The notes: a model not told the origin generated them from the sequence alone. 64,000 nt of DNA from an uncultured Clostridia bacterium (GCA_945863885.1 CAMAZY010000007.1:22738-86737), one strand, 5' to 3'; shown: positions 9,657 through 19,598, numbered from the stretch's first letter. Made by a program: numbers and translations.

Positions 9657-9680
9657 TGAAATTTCACTCCTTTACCAATC

Positions 9681-10223
9681 TTATTTGCCCTTACCGGCTT
9701 TACCTTCTTTACGGCGAATGTGTTCGTCAACATACTTGATGCCCTTGCCCTTGTAGGGTTCCGGCGGACGCTTTTCACGAACTTCAGCCGCAAACTGGCC
9801 GACGATTTCCTTATCCGGACCGCTGATTACGATCTTGTTCGGAGCGGGAACGTCGATTGTGATGCCGTCGGTCTCCGACATGATTACGTCGTGAGAGTAG
9901 CCGATCTTCATAACGAGATCCTTGCCTTTTTTCTCCGCTCTGTAACCGATACCGTTGATCTCAAGCTCCTTTTTGAAACCGGTTGAAACGCCTTCAACCA
10001 TGTTTGCGATAAGGGAACGGGTAAGACCGTGAAGTGATCTGTTTTCCTTGGCATCGTTCGGGCGGGTAACGGTGATTACGTCGCCGTCCTTCGTAATAGC
10101 CATGTTGCTGTGGAAAGTCTTGGTAAGTGTGCCCTTCGGGCCTTTTGCTGTTACGGTGCTGCCGTTAACGGTAACTTCAACACCTGCCGGAATGTGAATC
10201 GGCAATCTTCCTATACGTGACAT
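9681..10223 (-). CDS. rplF: 50S ribosomal protein L6
   Basis: 180 aa with two L6 repeats. It lies near the factor-binding base of the L7/L12 stalk. M-S-R-I-G-R-L-P-I at the start and the C-terminal signature P-E-P-Y-K-G-K-G-I-K-Y are both present. It follows rpsH by 12 bases. Confidence 0.98.
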   Translation of the reverse strand: MSRIGRLPIHIPAGVEVTVNGSTVTAKGPKGTLTKTFHSNMAITKDGDVITVTRPNDAKENRSLHGLTRSLIANMVEGVSTGFKKELEINGIGYRAEKKGKDLVMKIGYSHDVIMSETDGITIDVPAPNKIVISGPDKEIVGQFAAEVREKRPPEPYKGKGIKYVDEHIRRKEGKAGKGK

Positions 10224-10235
10224 TTCGGCACCCCC

Positions 10236-10634
10236 TTACCAGATGAAAGCAAGAACTTCACCGCCGACGTTTGCCTTGCGTGCGTCCTTGTCAGTCATGA
10301 TACCCTTGGAAGTGGAGATGATGGCGATGCCGAGTCCCTTCATTACCTTGGGCATATCTTCACAGCTTGTATAGATTCTCAGACCGGGCTTTGAAACTCT
10401 TCTGAGACCTGTAATTACCTGGGACTTATTCGGACCGTACTTAAGCTGTATGTCCATAATTCCCTGCTTACCGTCTTCCTCGACGGTGAAGCTCTTGATA
10501 TAACCTTCATCCACAAGAATCTGAGCAATTGCCTTCTTCGTGTTGGATGCAGGAATCTTAACCGAATCGTGTTTTGCTGATGAAGCGTTACGGATTCTTG
10601 TAAGCATATCAGCGATTGCGTCTGTTACTTGCAT
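10236..10634 (-). CDS. rpsH: 30S ribosomal protein S8
   Basis: 132 aa. Central primary binder of 16S rRNA; in E. coli it represses spc-operon translation. The [13 protein letters not shown] start and the C-terminal signature [13 protein letters not shown] are intact. The protein ends in G-G-E-V-L-A-F-I-W, as is usual. Confidence 0.98.
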   Translation of the reverse strand: MQVTDAIADMLTRIRNASSAKHDSVKIPASNTKKAIAQILVDEGYIKSFTVEEDGKQGIMDIQLKYGPNKSQVITGLRRVSKPGLRIYTSCEDMPKVMKGLGIAIISTSKGIMTDKDARKANVGGEVLAFIW

Positions 10635-10666
10635 ATTCCTTTACCTCCTTGAATTATTGCAATTGC

Positions 10667-10852
10667 TTACCAGCTTGCTTTCTTCACGCCGGGAATCTGT
10701 CCTGCGTGAGCAAGCTCTCTGAAGCAGATACGGCATACTCCGTACTTACGAAGATAAGCGTGAGGTCTGCCGCAGATTTTACATCTGTTGTACTGCCTTG
10801 TGGAATACTTGGCGGCTCTTTTCTGTTTTTCTTTCATTGCAGTCTTTGCCAT
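10667..10852 (-). CDS. rpsZ: 30S ribosomal protein S14, type Z
   Basis: 61 aa, the short zinc-binding form (also called rpsN type Z). Cys24, Cys27, Cys40 and Cys43 make the zinc site, and [11 protein letters not shown] is the signature. Bacteria with this form often keep a second zinc-free S14 for zinc starvation; none is in this window. Confidence 0.98.
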   Translation of the reverse strand: MAKTAMKEKQKRAAKYSTRQYNRCKICGRPHAYLRKYGVCRICFRELAHAGQIPGVKKASW

Positions 10853-10868
10853 AAGTTATTCCCTCCTC

Positions 10869-11411
10869 TTATTGCTTTTCGAAAGGCGCACCCATAAGAG
10901 TGAGCAGCTCTCTTGCTTCTTCGTCGGTGTTGGCCGTTGTAACGAAGCAGATGTCCATACCGCGAACCTTGTCGATCTTATCGTAGTCGATTTCCGGGAA
11001 AATAAGCTGTTCCTTGATACCGACCGAATAGTTTCCTCTGCCGTCGAAGGCGTTGGGGTTGATGCCTCTGAAGTCACGGACTCTCGGAAGAGCCAGATTG
11101 AAGAATCTGTCGATGAATTCATACATCTTTTCGCCGCGAAGCGTAACCTTTACGCCGATTACCATACCTTCGCGGAGCTTGAAGTTAGCAACTGATTTCT
11201 TAGCCTTGCAAAGAACGGGCTGCTGACCGGTGATTGCTCTTACGTCTGCTACGATAGCGTCAAGTACCTTGGAGTTGGTGCTTGCTTCGCCGCAGGCAAC
11301 GTTGATAACAACCTTATCGATCTTCGGGATTTGCATAACGCTCTTATAGCCGAACTTCTTCATGAGTGCAGGTGCAACTTCATTGACATAAGTTTGCTTT
11401 AATCTTGCCAT
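10869..11411 (-). CDS. rplE: 50S ribosomal protein L5
   Basis: 180 aa from ATG 11411 (MARLKQTY). A second in-frame ATG at 11417 is only 3 bases from the GGGAGG site, while 11411 is 9 bases away, so 11411 is preferred. L5 binds 5S rRNA and touches P-site tRNA. The Y-x-N-E-V-x-P-x-L-M-K-K-F start, the G-x-Q-P-V segment and the R-D-F-R-G-x-N-P motif are typical. Confidence 0.96.
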   Translation of the reverse strand: MARLKQTYVNEVAPALMKKFGYKSVMQIPKIDKVVINVACGEASTNSKVLDAIVADVRAITGQQPVLCKAKKSVANFKLREGMVIGVKVTLRGEKMYEFIDRFFNLALPRVRDFRGINPNAFDGRGNYSVGIKEQLIFPEIDYDKIDKVRGMDICFVTTANTDEEARELLTLMGAPFEKQ

Positions 11412-11426
11412 TGTCATGTTCCTCCC

Positions 11427-11762
11427 TTATTCAAACTTTGCGCCGCAATCTTTTTTCTTGCAGACACGCATCTTTTTCTTCTTGCCCTTTTCTTCAACAA
11501 TCTCATGGCCGACTCTTGTCGGTCTGCCGCATTTCGGGCAGATGAGCTGTACCTTTGAAGCGTAAAGAGCGCTTTCAGCCTCGATGATTCCGCCGGGCTC
11601 GCCCATCTTACGGGGCTTGACGTGCTTGGATACAAGGTTGACTTTCTCAACGATAACCTTGCCTTCCTTCGGGCTTACCTGAAGGACCTTGCCTCTTGCG
11701 CCACGATCCTTGCCGTTGATGACAACGACCTGGTCGCCTGTTTTAACATGAACCTTACTCAT
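11427..11762 (-). CDS. rplX: 50S ribosomal protein L24
   Basis: 111 aa. A KOW domain (about 5-35; G-D-Q-V-V-V-I-N-G-K-D-R-G-A-R-G-K) initiates 50S assembly near the exit tunnel. The C-terminal extension has C-P-K-C and C-K-K-K-D-C pairs, a zinc-ribbon-like tail seen in clostridial L24 proteins; the second pair is spaced C-x4-C rather than the C-x2-C I expect. Confidence 0.96.
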   Translation of the reverse strand: MSKVHVKTGDQVVVINGKDRGARGKVLQVSPKEGKVIVEKVNLVSKHVKPRKMGEPGGIIEAESALYASKVQLICPKCGRPTRVGHEIVEEKGKKKKMRVCKKKDCGAKFE

Positions 11763-11774
11763 CGTGACACCTCC

Positions 11775-12143
11775 TTAAAGAACTTCCGGAGCGAGGGACA
11801 GAATCTTGAGATAATCCTTGTCACGAAGCTCTCTTGCTACCGGCCCAAAGATACGGGTACCTCTGGGAGTTTTGTCATCTTTAATGATAACGGCTGCATT
11901 TTCGTCGAAACGAATGTATGTTCCGTCATCACGGCGAACGCCTGTTGCAGTACGAACTACGACTGCCTTCACAACGTCGCCCTTCTTTACGACGCCACCG
12001 GGTGCTGCCTTCTTGACAGAAGCAACAATGACGTCACCGATATTAGCATATCTTCTTCCGGTTCCGCCGAGAACACGGATGCACATAAGTTCCTTCGCAC
12101 CGGTATTGTCGGCAACCTTAAGATAAGTTTGCTGTTGGATCAT
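11775..12143 (-). CDS. rplN: 50S ribosomal protein L14
   Basis: 122 aa, the invariant family length. Sits at the subunit interface and forms bridges with 16S rRNA. It starts [17 protein letters not shown] and ends [16 protein letters not shown]. It lies 28 bases after rpsQ. Confidence 0.98.
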   Translation of the reverse strand: MIQQQTYLKVADNTGAKELMCIRVLGGTGRRYANIGDVIVASVKKAAPGGVVKKGDVVKAVVVRTATGVRRDDGTYIRFDENAAVIIKDDKTPRGTRIFGPVARELRDKDYLKILSLAPEVL

Positions 12144-12171
12144 TGTGTTTAGCCTCCTTTAGCTGCACCAA

Positions 12172-12426
12172 TTATTTGGCTTTTTCGATAATCTTGACAA
12201 CACGCCATCTCTTATCCTTGGAAAGAGGACGGGTTTCCATAATAAGCACACGGTCACCTACACCGCATTCATTGTTCTCGTCGTGAGCCTTTACCTTAAC
12301 GGTACGGTTAACGATCTTATTGTAAAGCGGATGCTTAACCTTGTCCTTGATTGTAACAACGACAGTCTTTTCCATCTTGTCGCTTGAAACAATGCCTACC
12401 TGAGTTTTACGAAGATTACGTTCCAT
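12172..12426 (-). CDS. rpsQ: 30S ribosomal protein S17
   Basis: 84 aa, an OB-fold primary binder of 16S rRNA. The [14 protein letters not shown] start and the [11 protein letters not shown] signature are clear. It is 20 bases downstream of rpmC. Confidence 0.97.
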   Translation of the reverse strand: MERNLRKTQVGIVSSDKMEKTVVVTIKDKVKHPLYNKIVNRTVKVKAHDENNECGVGDRVLIMETRPLSKDKRWRVVKIIEKAK

Positions 12427-12446
12427 TATCTCTCATCCTCCATTCC

Positions 12447-12650
12447 TTAAGAGTTTGCGCCGTGAAGCTCGATGTCGCGCTGAACCGTCTTGATTCTTGC
12501 GATATCCTTTTTAACGGCGTTGATTCTCATCGGATTGTCAAGCTGATTAACAGCCTGCTGGAAACGGAGATTGAACAGCTCCTTCTTCAGTTCGGCGAGC
12601 TTTGCGTCCATCTCAGCGGCGGACAGTTTTCTGATTTCGCTTGCTTTCAT
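12447..12650 (-). CDS. rpmC: 50S ribosomal protein L29
   Basis: 67 aa, two antiparallel helices next to the tunnel exit. Family motif [14 protein letters not shown] is present near residue 20-33, followed by [11 protein letters not shown]. Its start codon overlaps the rplP stop by one base, so translation is coupled. Confidence 0.97.
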   Translation of the reverse strand: MKASEIRKLSAAEMDAKLAELKKELFNLRFQQAVNQLDNPMRINAVKKDIARIKTVQRDIELHGANS

Positions 12651-13081
12651 TACTGTTCACCATCCTTTTCCTGTTCTGCTTTGGTTACGAACTTGCACTT
12701 GATCGGAAGCTTGTTAGCTGCAAGACGTAAAGCCTCACGGGCAACAGCCTCATCAACACCTGCAATTTCGAACATAACTCTGCCGGGCTTAACAACGGCT
12801 ACCCAATATTCGGGTGAACCTTTACCGGAACCCATTCGGGTTTCAGCCGGCTTCTGCGTGATCGGCTTGTCGGGGAAGATCTTGATCCATACCTGACCGC
12901 CACGCTTGATGTAACGGGTCATGGCGATACGGGCTGCCTCGATCTGTCTGGAATTGATCCATGCAGGTTCAAGAGCCATCAGACCGAAGTCACCGTATGT
13001 TACCTTGTTGCCCTTGTGGGCAGCACCCTTAAGGCGTCCGCGCTGCTGCTTACGGCGCTTAACACGTTTAGGCATTAACAT
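12650..13081 (-). CDS. rplP: 50S ribosomal protein L16
   Basis: 143 aa. The ATG at 13081 (M-L-M-P-K-R-V) is 8 bases from an AAGGAGG site (rc of 13090-13096), so the first start is kept. L16 shapes the A-site tRNA path. The R-x-Q-x-G-R-x-K-G head, the G-S-G-K-G-S motif and the V-K-P-G-R-V-M-F-E signature fit. Its start overlaps the end of rpsC by 14 bases. Confidence 0.97.
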   Translation of the reverse strand: MLMPKRVKRRKQQRGRLKGAAHKGNKVTYGDFGLMALEPAWINSRQIEAARIAMTRYIKRGGQVWIKIFPDKPITQKPAETRMGSGKGSPEYWVAVVKPGRVMFEIAGVDEAVAREALRLAANKLPIKCKFVTKAEQEKDGEQ

Positions 13082-13784
13082 TTTTAGCTCCTCCTTCCCT
13101 GCGGTTGTTGTTTCTTCTGCGGCGATCCGGTCTCTGACGTTCTGTGTTGTTGGAAACCTGAAGAACCTCGCCTGTGTAAATCCAGACCTTTACGCCGATA
13201 CGGCCGTAAGTGGTCTTAGCTTCTGCGAAGCCGTAGTCGATGTCGGCACGGATTGTCTGAAGGGGAATGGTTCCCTCCTTGTAGGTTTCGCTTCTTGCGA
13301 TTTCAGCACCGCCGAGACGGCCTGATGCCTGACACTTGATACCTCTTGCGCCGAGCTTCATGGCTCTGCCGATAGAGGACTTGAGTGCACGGCGGAAAGA
13401 AATTCTTCTTTCAAGCTGGGAAGCGATGTTTTCTGCAACAAGCTGTGCGTTTACATCGGGATTTTTGATTTCGATGATGTTCAGAGATACGCTCTTTCCG
13501 AGCTTCTTCTCAAGAGTAGCCTTGAGCTTTTCGATCTCTGCGCCGCCTCTGCCGATAACCATACCGGGCTTGGCAACGTGAATGTTGATGCGAACGCGCT
13601 TAGCGTCACGTTCAATTTCAACCTTGGGAACTCCGGCGGGAGCAAGTGTTTCAAGGAGATACTCACGAAGGTTGTAGTCTTCAACGAGTGTGTCGCCGAA
13701 ATCTTTCTTATCAGCGTACCAACGAGATTCCCAATCCTTAATAACACCGACTCTCAGGCCGTTCGGATTAACTTTCTGACCCAT
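13068..13784 (-). CDS. rpsC: 30S ribosomal protein S3
   Basis: 238 aa. Head protein of the mRNA entry channel. It starts [13 protein letters not shown], contains a KH domain with the G-x-x-G loop (I-G-R-G-G-A-E-I), and has the C-terminal S3 domain ending in an Arg/Asn-rich tail ([10 protein letters not shown]). The tail overlaps rplP. Confidence 0.98.
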   Translation of the reverse strand: MGQKVNPNGLRVGVIKDWESRWYADKKDFGDTLVEDYNLREYLLETLAPAGVPKVEIERDAKRVRINIHVAKPGMVIGRGGAEIEKLKATLEKKLGKSVSLNIIEIKNPDVNAQLVAENIASQLERRISFRRALKSSIGRAMKLGARGIKCQASGRLGGAEIARSETYKEGTIPLQTIRADIDYGFAEAKTTYGRIGVKVWIYTGEVLQVSNNTERQRPDRRRRNNNRREGGAKNVNA

Positions 13785-13803
13785 TGTTTTACCTCCTCCT
13801 CAC

Positions 13804-14136
13804 TTATTCTGCTTCCTTGAGTACAAGGGTGATGTGTGATGTTTTCTTGTTGATGCGGTATGCTCTGCCCTGTGCTCTGGGTCTGATTCTCTTGAGTGTC
13901 GGCCCCTGATTGACGTAGCATTCGGAAACAACAAGCTTAGTCGTGTCCATATCTTTGTTCTCAGCGTTGGAAATCGCTGATTTGAGAAGCTTTTCGACAA
14001 CCTCACACGCAGCCTTAGGCGTGTATTTGAGAATTGCCATAGCTTTCTCTGCAGGCTGATTGCGGATAAGGTCAAGAACGATCTTTACCTTACGCGGTGC
14101 AATGCGCACATGAGTTACCTTTGCGGTTGCTTGCAT
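13804..14136 (-). CDS. rplV: 50S ribosomal protein L22
   Basis: 110 aa from ATG 14136. An in-frame ATG at 14142 is only 3 bases from the AGGAG site; 14136 is 9 bases away. L22 lines the nascent-chain tunnel with a long beta-hairpin. The [15 protein letters not shown] start and [15 protein letters not shown] hairpin are intact. Confidence 0.96.
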   Translation of the reverse strand: MQATAKVTHVRIAPRKVKIVLDLIRNQPAEKAMAILKYTPKAACEVVEKLLKSAISNAENKDMDTTKLVVSECYVNQGPTLKRIRPRAQGRAYRINKKTSHITLVLKEAE

Positions 14137-14156
14137 TGTCATACACTCCTTTCGAC

Positions 14157-14438
14157 TTATTTACCGTTATTTGAAGTTTTCGAACCGGCGTGACCTCTGA
14201 AGGTTCTTGTCGGCGCAAATTCACCGAGCTTGTGACCTACCATGTCTTCGGTTACATAAACGGGAACGTGCTTGCGTCCGTCATGAACAGCGAAGGTGTG
14301 GCCGACGAATTCGGGGAAGATTGTGGAGCTGCGGCTCCAGGTCTTGAGGACGATCTTTTCGCCCTTCTCGTTCATTTTTACGACTCTTTCATACAGCTTC
14401 GGCTGAACAAAAGGGCCTTTTTTTGTACTTCTACTCAT
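14157..14438 (-). CDS. rpsS: 30S ribosomal protein S19
   Basis: 93 aa. Pairs with S13 in the 30S head. It begins [11 protein letters not shown] and has the signature [15 protein letters not shown]. It lies between rplB and rplV with short gaps of 20-26 bases. Confidence 0.98.
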   Translation of the reverse strand: MSRSTKKGPFVQPKLYERVVKMNEKGEKIVLKTWSRSSTIFPEFVGHTFAVHDGRKHVPVYVTEDMVGHKLGEFAPTRTFRGHAGSKTSNNGK

Positions 14439-14464
14439 TACTGATTAGCTCCTTTCATCGACCG

Positions 14465-15298
14465 TTATCTGTCATTGCGACGCTTAACAATAAGCTTGTC
14501 TGAACGATTCTTCTTAGCACGAGTCTTATAGCCGAGAGCGGGCTTGCCCCACGGAGTAACAGGACCGGGACGGCCGATCGGGGACTTGCCCTCACCACCG
14601 CCGTGCGGGTGGTCGCACGGGTTCATAACGGAACCGCGGACTGTCGGTCTGATACCCATGTGGCGGGTACGTCCGGCTTTACCGATCTTCACGTTTTCGT
14701 GGTCAACGTTGCCGACCGTGCCGATTGTTGCCATGCAGGTTTCGGGAACCTTGCGAAGCTCACTTGACGGAAGTCTGAGAAGTGCGTAGCCGCCTTCCTT
14801 AGCCATAAGCTGAGCGGCGTTGCCGGCTGCTCTTGCAAGCTGACCGCCTCTGCCCGGATAAAGCTCAACGTTGTGAACGAAAGTACCGGTCGGGATGTTG
14901 ACAAGGGGAAGTGCGTTGCCCGGCTTGATGTCGGCGTCAGCACCCGAAACAACCTTGTCGCCTACCTTAAGGTCAGCGGGAGCAAGGATATATCTCTTTT
15001 CGCCGTCTTCGTACTGAAGAAGAGCGATGTGAGCGGATCTGTTGGGATCGTATTCAAGGGAAACGACGGTTGCGCTAACGCCTGTCTTATCTCTCTTGAA
15101 GTCGATGATGCGGTATTTCTTTCTGTTTCCGCCGCCTCTGTGGCGAACGGTGATTCTGCCGTAGCTGTTACGGCCGCTCTTCTTGTTCAGCGGAGCAAGA
15201 AGGCTTCTTTCCGGTCCGTTCTTGGAAAGACCGGTGTAGTCTGTATACGACATATTACGCGTGCCGTTTGTTACAGGCTTCATAACACGAATTGACAT
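14465..15298 (-). CDS. rplB: 50S ribosomal protein L2
   Basis: 277 aa from ATG 15298 (M-S-I-R-V-M-K-P). AGGAG (rc of 15309-15313) is 10 bases upstream; an in-frame GTG at 15307 is too close to it. L2 is essential for subunit joining and the peptidyl transferase centre. The motif [16 protein letters not shown] with the conserved His is present. It is separated from rplW by an unusual 249-base gap. Confidence 0.98.
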   Translation of the reverse strand: MSIRVMKPVTNGTRNMSYTDYTGLSKNGPERSLLAPLNKKSGRNSYGRITVRHRGGGNRKKYRIIDFKRDKTGVSATVVSLEYDPNRSAHIALLQYEDGEKRYILAPADLKVGDKVVSGADADIKPGNALPLVNIPTGTFVHNVELYPGRGGQLARAAGNAAQLMAKEGGYALLRLPSSELRKVPETCMATIGTVGNVDHENVKIGKAGRTRHMGIRPTVRGSVMNPCDHPHGGGEGKSPIGRPGPVTPWGKPALGYKTRAKKNRSDKLIVKRRNDR

Positions 15299-15547
15299 TT
15301 TATTCACACTCCTGACGACGGCTTAGCGAAGGATGTCAGCCTCCATACATTACCGTCGGAATTATTTTAAGGTTGGTTTCAGCAATCTATAAAAACCTGA
15401 TGGTATTCGGCATAGTGCACAAATGATGTCGGATTTTAGGCAAAATGAAGCAGGAATACTTTGTGTATTTCAAGGATTTTTAACGACAAAGACGGCATTA
15501 GTTGTGTGCTATGACGGGTGCCGGAAGGTTTTTAGAGGTTGCTTTTA
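15299..15547 (-). other. Unusual 249-base spacer inside the S10 operon (rplW to rplB)
   Basis: Most gaps between genes in this superoperon are about 10-45 bases; this one is 249. It holds no long reading frame. On the minus strand CGACGG and CCGTCG (about 15316-15352) can pair around a GGAGG-containing loop just before the rplB ribosome site. A weaker AATAC/GTATT hairpin lies near 15460. No U-tract follows any stem, so it does not look like a terminator. Confidence 0.5.
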
Positions 15548-15844
15548 TTAAAGAAGTCCGTCGAAGAAATCGATGGTGTCGGAATCCTCTGTAAGAGTAA
15601 CGATTGCCTTTTTCCATGACGGGGTGTAGCCCTCATAGCGGCCGTATCTTCTTAAGTGACCCTTGCAGTTCATGGTGTTGACCTTCTTGACTTTAACGCC
15701 GAAGCACTCTTCAACTGCCTTTGCGATTTCTGCCTTGTTGGCGTCCTTAGCAACCTTAAAGGTGTACTTTTTCATTGCGGTTCCCATCATGCTTTCTTCG
15801 GTGATGATGGGCTTGAGGATGATGTCATGTGCTAACTTACTCAT
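15548..15844 (-). CDS. rplW: 50S ribosomal protein L23
   Basis: 98 aa. Docking site for trigger factor and SRP at the tunnel exit. The [12 protein letters not shown] start and the [12 protein letters not shown] segment are typical. Its start overlaps the rplD stop by one base. Confidence 0.97.
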   Translation of the reverse strand: MSKLAHDIILKPIITEESMMGTAMKKYTFKVAKDANKAEIAKAVEECFGVKVKKVNTMNCKGHLRRYGRYEGYTPSWKKAIVTLTEDSDTIDFFDGLL

Positions 15845-16467
15845 TATGCATAAACCTCCTCGATCTTTGCTACTGCGTCCTTAAGAACAACGATGCTGTT
15901 GCAGTTAAGGATATCGTAAACGTTAAGCGTGTTGACAAGAGAAACCTTAACGCCTGCGATGTTTCTTGCGCTTCTGTAAATTACGTCGTCCTTTTCAGGG
16001 AGAACGATAAGCGTCTTCTTGCCGGTTTCAAGAGCGGAAAGAACCTTGACAACTTCCTTGGTCTTGATGGCTTCCAACTTGAGCGAATCAAGAACGATCA
16101 TCTCTTCAGCCGCTACCTTAGCGGAAAGAGCGGACTTCATAGCAAGTCTTCTTACCTTCTTGTTGATGGTGAAGCGATAGCTTCTGGGCTTCGGACCGTG
16201 TGCGATACCGCCGTGGTACCACTGGGGAGATCTTGTTGAGCCCTGTCTTGCACGGCCTGTTCCCTTCTGTCTCCAGGGCTTTTTGCCGCCGCCGGAAACT
16301 TCTGAACGGGTCAGGGTTGACTGTGTGCCCTGGCGCTGATTGGCAAGATAATTGACAACGGCGATGTGCATGGCGGAAGTGTTGGGCTCGATTCCGAAAA
16401 CACTGTCGGCAAGCGTGAGGTCAGAGACCTTTTTACCGTTTACGTCGAAAACTGATACGTTAGGCAT
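15844..16467 (-). CDS. rplD: 50S ribosomal protein L4
   Basis: 207 aa. Extended-loop protein of the tunnel wall; in E. coli L4 also represses the S10 operon through its leader. The loop motif [21 protein letters not shown] is present (about 53-73). The long leader upstream of rpsJ makes a similar control thinkable here but unproven. Confidence 0.97.
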   Translation of the reverse strand: MPNVSVFDVNGKKVSDLTLADSVFGIEPNTSAMHIAVVNYLANQRQGTQSTLTRSEVSGGGKKPWRQKGTGRARQGSTRSPQWYHGGIAHGPKPRSYRFTINKKVRRLAMKSALSAKVAAEEMIVLDSLKLEAIKTKEVVKVLSALETGKKTLIVLPEKDDVIYRSARNIAGVKVSLVNTLNVYDILNCNSIVVLKDAVAKIEEVYA

Positions 16468-16484
16468 TTAGCTGGGCTCCTTTC

Positions 16485-17120
16485 TTATGATTTCTTTACG
16501 CTGTTGACCACCATAACGATGCCCTTCTTCGGGCCGGGGATTGCACCCTTGATGGCGATAAGGTTGTTTTCTGCGTCAACCTTGACAACATCGAGATTCT
16601 GAATTGTAACACGTTCTGCGCCGAGATGACCTGCAAGCTTCTTTCCCTTGTAAACTCTTGACGGGTCGGAGCAGGCACCGAGGGAACCGGCATGTCTTGC
16701 GACAGGACCTGTACCGTGGGATTCCTTGAGTCTTGAGAAGTTCCATCTCTTGATTGCGCCGGCTGTACCTTTACCCTTGCTGGTTCCGACAACGTCTACC
16801 TTGTCGCCGGCGGCAAATACGTCAGCCTTGAGAATGTCGCCTACGTTAAGAGAAGCGGTGTCTTCGAGTCTGAACTCGCGAAGAACCTTCTTCGGGGCAA
16901 CGTCAGCCTTTTTGAAGTGACCGGTCATAGGCTTGTTGACAGCCTTTACCTTAACGTCACCGAAGCCGAGCTGAACAGCTTCGTAACCATCGTTTTCAGC
17001 CGTCTTTTTCTGAACGACTACGCACGGTCCAAGTTCAACAACGGTAACGGGGATAACCTTGCCGCTCTCGTCGAAAACCTGAGTCATGCCGATTTTCTTA
17101 CCGATAAGACCTTTTTTCAT
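16485..17120 (-). CDS. rplC: 50S ribosomal protein L3
   Basis: 211 aa. Early 23S rRNA binder near the peptidyl transferase centre. It starts [15 protein letters not shown] and has the family signature [16 protein letters not shown] in the central loop. It is 17 bases before rplD and 85 bases after rpsJ. Confidence 0.98.
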   Translation of the reverse strand: MKKGLIGKKIGMTQVFDESGKVIPVTVVELGPCVVVQKKTAENDGYEAVQLGFGDVKVKAVNKPMTGHFKKADVAPKKVLREFRLEDTASLNVGDILKADVFAAGDKVDVVGTSKGKGTAGAIKRWNFSRLKESHGTGPVARHAGSLGACSDPSRVYKGKKLAGHLGAERVTIQNLDVVKVDAENNLIAIKGAIPGPKKGIVMVVNSVKKS

Positions 17121-17205
17121 AAAATTTGTTCCTCCTTTGGTTATTGGTTGGCTTTGCCAACGTGACCTTTCGGTTAAGTGCGGGTATTTTTAAAATGAAA
17201 ACAAG

Positions 17206-17517
17206 TTATCTCTTGATTTCGATTTCAACACTTGCCGGAATTTCAAGATTTGTCAGAGCCTCCACGGTCTTGGGTGTCGGTCTGACGATGTCAATGAGTC
17301 TCTTGTGCGTTCTCTGCTCAAACTGCTCACGGCTGTCCTTGTCCTTATGAACAGAGCGAAGGATCGTAACAACTTCCTTTTCGGTCGGAAGGGGGATGGG
17401 ACCGGATACCTGAGCGTTTGTACGTCTTGCGGTATCAACGATCATCTCCGCCGCCTTATCGACAAGGTTGTGATCATAACCCTTGAGTCTGATGCGGATC
17501 TTTTCCTTAACTGCCAT
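17206..17517 (-). CDS. rpsJ: 30S ribosomal protein S10
   Basis: 103 aa, first gene of the superoperon. Besides its 30S role, S10 (NusE) joins NusB in antitermination. Motifs: [19 protein letters not shown], and [13 protein letters not shown]. The ribosome site GGAGGCGC is 8 bases upstream. A leader of about 330 bases precedes it. Confidence 0.98.
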   Translation of the reverse strand: MAVKEKIRIRLKGYDHNLVDKAAEMIVDTARRTNAQVSGPIPLPTEKEVVTILRSVHKDKDSREQFEQRTHKRLIDIVRPTPKTVEALTNLEIPASVEIEIKR

Positions 17518-17850
17518 TGATTGTGCGCCTCCTAATAAAATTTGGCGGGCAATGTGTAACTATTCTTTCTGTGCAAACCCTGCCGGGTGTTTTCAAGTCT
17601 GCCTTTTAAAAGCCGGAAACTGAGTATTTCCGGCAAAAAGCGCATAAAAGCACAGTCCACCCCAAAGCCGCTTAGACAGATGTCTAACGCAAGAAAGCGG
17701 CAAAAGGTGAAATATAGTTCGCCCGGTTTGAAATCGGACATACTCCGTGGAAATTCCCTGCCTCGACGGGCAGCCACCTCCCACATCATCGCATATCGTA
17801 AGATTGCACGAGGGCATAGCAATACCCATACTTCGCCCTATGCATGCTCA
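17518..17850 (-). promoter_or_regulatory. Long structured leader of the S10 operon with candidate attenuator
   Basis: The promoter predicts a transcript start near 17847, leaving about 330 untranslated bases. Three stems are visible on the minus strand. One is a GTGG/CCAC-closed stem with an inner CTGCC/GGGCAG arm (about 17749-17786). The second is GCCGCTT/AAGCGGC (17667-17701), enclosing an AGACA/TGTCT arm. The third is GCCGGAAA/TTTCCGGC (17612-17634) followed by TTTT, which looks like an intrinsic terminator. This layout suits control of the operon by attenuation. The ligand, if any, is not evident. Confidence 0.55.
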
Positions 17851-17853
17851 AGT

Positions 17854-17882
17854 ATCATATCATAAAGATTGTGGAATGTCAA
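17854..17882 (-). promoter_or_regulatory. Promoter of the S10-spc-alpha superoperon
   Basis: On the minus strand TTGACA (rc of 17877-17882), 17 bases, TATGAT (rc of 17854-17859): near-consensus sigma-A promoter. Confidence 0.85.
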
Positions 17883-18013
17883 CGATTTTTTTAAAAAAAG
17901 TTTGTGGAAATTGCAAGAATTTTTCGTCTCTTTTCGGCACGGTCAGACAGATTCAAAATAAGGCCGTACAAGCCTTCATATATACTATATATTGTGTCAG
18001 CCGCCCCATTCTA

Positions 18014-18048
18014 AGGAAAAAGCACAACTTACAAAGAAGCTGTGCTTT
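18014..18048 (-). terminator. ackA terminator
   Basis: On the minus strand AAGCACAGCTT and AAGTTGTGCTT pair over 11 bases (one G-U) around a 6-base loop and are followed by five T. It lies about 105 bases after the ackA stop codon. Confidence 0.75.
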
Positions 18049-18152
18049 GCTTATTCTGATAAACGGAAAGAACCGAAAACACACGGCACGGCGGTCAATA
18101 CCAATATTGCCGGTCATAGGTCATGTCTTTCCGGTAAAAACCGGGCTTTTTC

Positions 18153-19412
18153 TTATTTCTGCGTCAGTTCAAACGTATCCTGTGCAATCATAAGCTCTTC
18201 GTCGGTCGGAATAACCAGAAGCTTCAGCTTGCTGTCTTCGGTCGAAATTTCAACCTCTTTGCCTCGCAGTGCGTTCGGCTCCTCGTCGATTGCGGTGCCG
18301 AGGAAAGCGAGCTTTTCGGCAACTCTCGTGCGGTAATGCGGATTGTTCTCACCGATTCCGCCCGTGAAGACAACAGCATCCACACCGCCCATAGCCGCCG
18401 CAAAGCCGCCGATAAGCTTCGTCAGCTGATGGCAGAACATCGCTTCGACAAGCATGGCTCTTTCGTCGCCTGCCTTGGCTCTGGCTTCAATCGTGCGGTT
18501 GTCGCTGGTGGCTTCGTTGTTCGGGTCGTCGCTCGTAAGACCGAGCATACCGGACTTTTTATTGAGAAGTGCATCGATCTCGTCGGGAGAAAGTCCCTCT
18601 TTTTTCATTATAAAAGGAATGATTGCCGGATCAATCGAGCCGGAACGGGTTCCCATCAGGATACCCTCAAGCGGCGTCAGACCCATTGTGGTGTCCACGC
18701 ACTTTCCGCCCTTGACGGCGGCAAGAGACGAACCGTTGCCGAGGTGGCACGTAACAATGCGAAGTGTTTCGGGGTCATACTTGCCCGGGTATTTGTCCAT
18801 CAGGAATTCGGCGGTTCTCTTCGATACATAGCGGTGAGAGGTGCCGTGGAAGCCGTAGCGGCGGATTCCGTATTCCTTGTAATATTTATAAGGAAGGGCG
18901 TACATATACGCTTCGGGAGCGATCGACTGATGGAAAGCGGTATCAAAAACCGCAACCTGCGGAACGGACGGCATGAGCGCTTCGCAAGCCTCGATACCGA
19001 CAAGGTTTGCCGGATTGTGAAGCGGGCCTAAGGGGATGCACTCACGGATTGCTTCCTTGACGCTTTCGTCAACAACAACCGAGCCGCTGAATTTTTCGCC
19101 GCCGTGAAGAACACGGTGACCGACTGCGGCAATTTCGTCCATGGAGGAAAGCACGCCGTATTCCTTGCCTGTCAGGGTTTCGATAAGCTTCTTGAACGCT
19201 GCGGCATGATCGGCACCGCTTTCAAGGCTCAGTTTGTCGATGACCTTCTGAAGCTTGCCGTTTTCGTCGGGCAGCTTATGGGTAAAGGTCGGCTTCGGGG
19301 TTGTCAGCTGTTCGAAGATTCCGTTTGCGAGAACCTCCTGCTCAGGCATAAGATAAACGGTATACTTGAGAGAGGAGCTTCCGGCATTTACAATCAATTC
19401 TTTTACACTCAT
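18153..19412 (-). CDS. ackA: Acetate kinase
   Basis: 419 aa, slightly longer than the typical 395-400. Catalyses acetyl phosphate + ADP to acetate + ATP, the energy-yielding last step of acetate fermentation. ASKHA-fold motifs are all present: N-A-G-S-S-S-L-K (about 7-14), H-R-V-L-H-G-G, F-D-T-A-F-H-Q, F-H-G-T-S-H-R-Y and L-G-N-G-S-S. GGAGAATATCA precedes the ATG. No pta gene is next to it; it has its own promoter and terminator. Confidence 0.97.
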   Translation of the reverse strand: MSVKELIVNAGSSSLKYTVYLMPEQEVLANGIFEQLTTPKPTFTHKLPDENGKLQKVIDKLSLESGADHAAAFKKLIETLTGKEYGVLSSMDEIAAVGHRVLHGGEKFSGSVVVDESVKEAIRECIPLGPLHNPANLVGIEACEALMPSVPQVAVFDTAFHQSIAPEAYMYALPYKYYKEYGIRRYGFHGTSHRYVSKRTAEFLMDKYPGKYDPETLRIVTCHLGNGSSLAAVKGGKCVDTTMGLTPLEGILMGTRSGSIDPAIIPFIMKKEGLSPDEIDALLNKKSGMLGLTSDDPNNEATSDNRTIEARAKAGDERAMLVEAMFCHQLTKLIGGFAAAMGGVDAVVFTGGIGENNPHYRTRVAEKLAFLGTAIDEEPNALRGKEVEISTEDSKLKLLVIPTDEELMIAQDTFELTQK

Positions 19413-19532
19413 TGATATTCTCCTTCAAATTTATTTGTAACGCCGGCTTTCCGGGTAATCTCGGTTGAAGCGTTCAGGACGAAGATTCCACCGCACACTT
19501 CAGCAGGGGTTATCAGGTTGCCATACAAAATA

Positions 19533-19562
19533 ATTATAGCATAATAAAAACCGATTTGTCTA
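19533..19562 (-). promoter_or_regulatory. Promoter of ackA
   Basis: TAGACA (rc of 19557-19562), 18 bases, TATAAT (rc of 19533-19538). The leader would be about 115 bases. Confidence 0.6.
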
Positions 19563-19572
19563 CACCCTGAAA

Positions 19573-19596
19573 CTATTTAGAAAAATTTCGAAATAG
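19573..19596 (+). promoter_or_regulatory. Upstream operator of the sdpR-sdpI operon
   Basis: CTATTTAGAA, 4 bases, TTCGAAATAG: an imperfect copy (one mismatch) of the palindrome found at 19628-19651. It ends two bases before the -35 box. Confidence 0.7.
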
Positions 19597-19598
19597 TA

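Noticed and set aside
17532..17822. 96-codon open frame in the S10 leader
   Set aside because: No ribosome site, overlaps the stems of the leader, and its amino-acid pattern is not protein-like.
18129..18149. CCGGT/ACCGG hairpin next to the ackA stop
   Set aside because: Its U-tract is on the plus strand, where no gene leads into it; the hairpin at 18014-18048 is the better ackA terminator.
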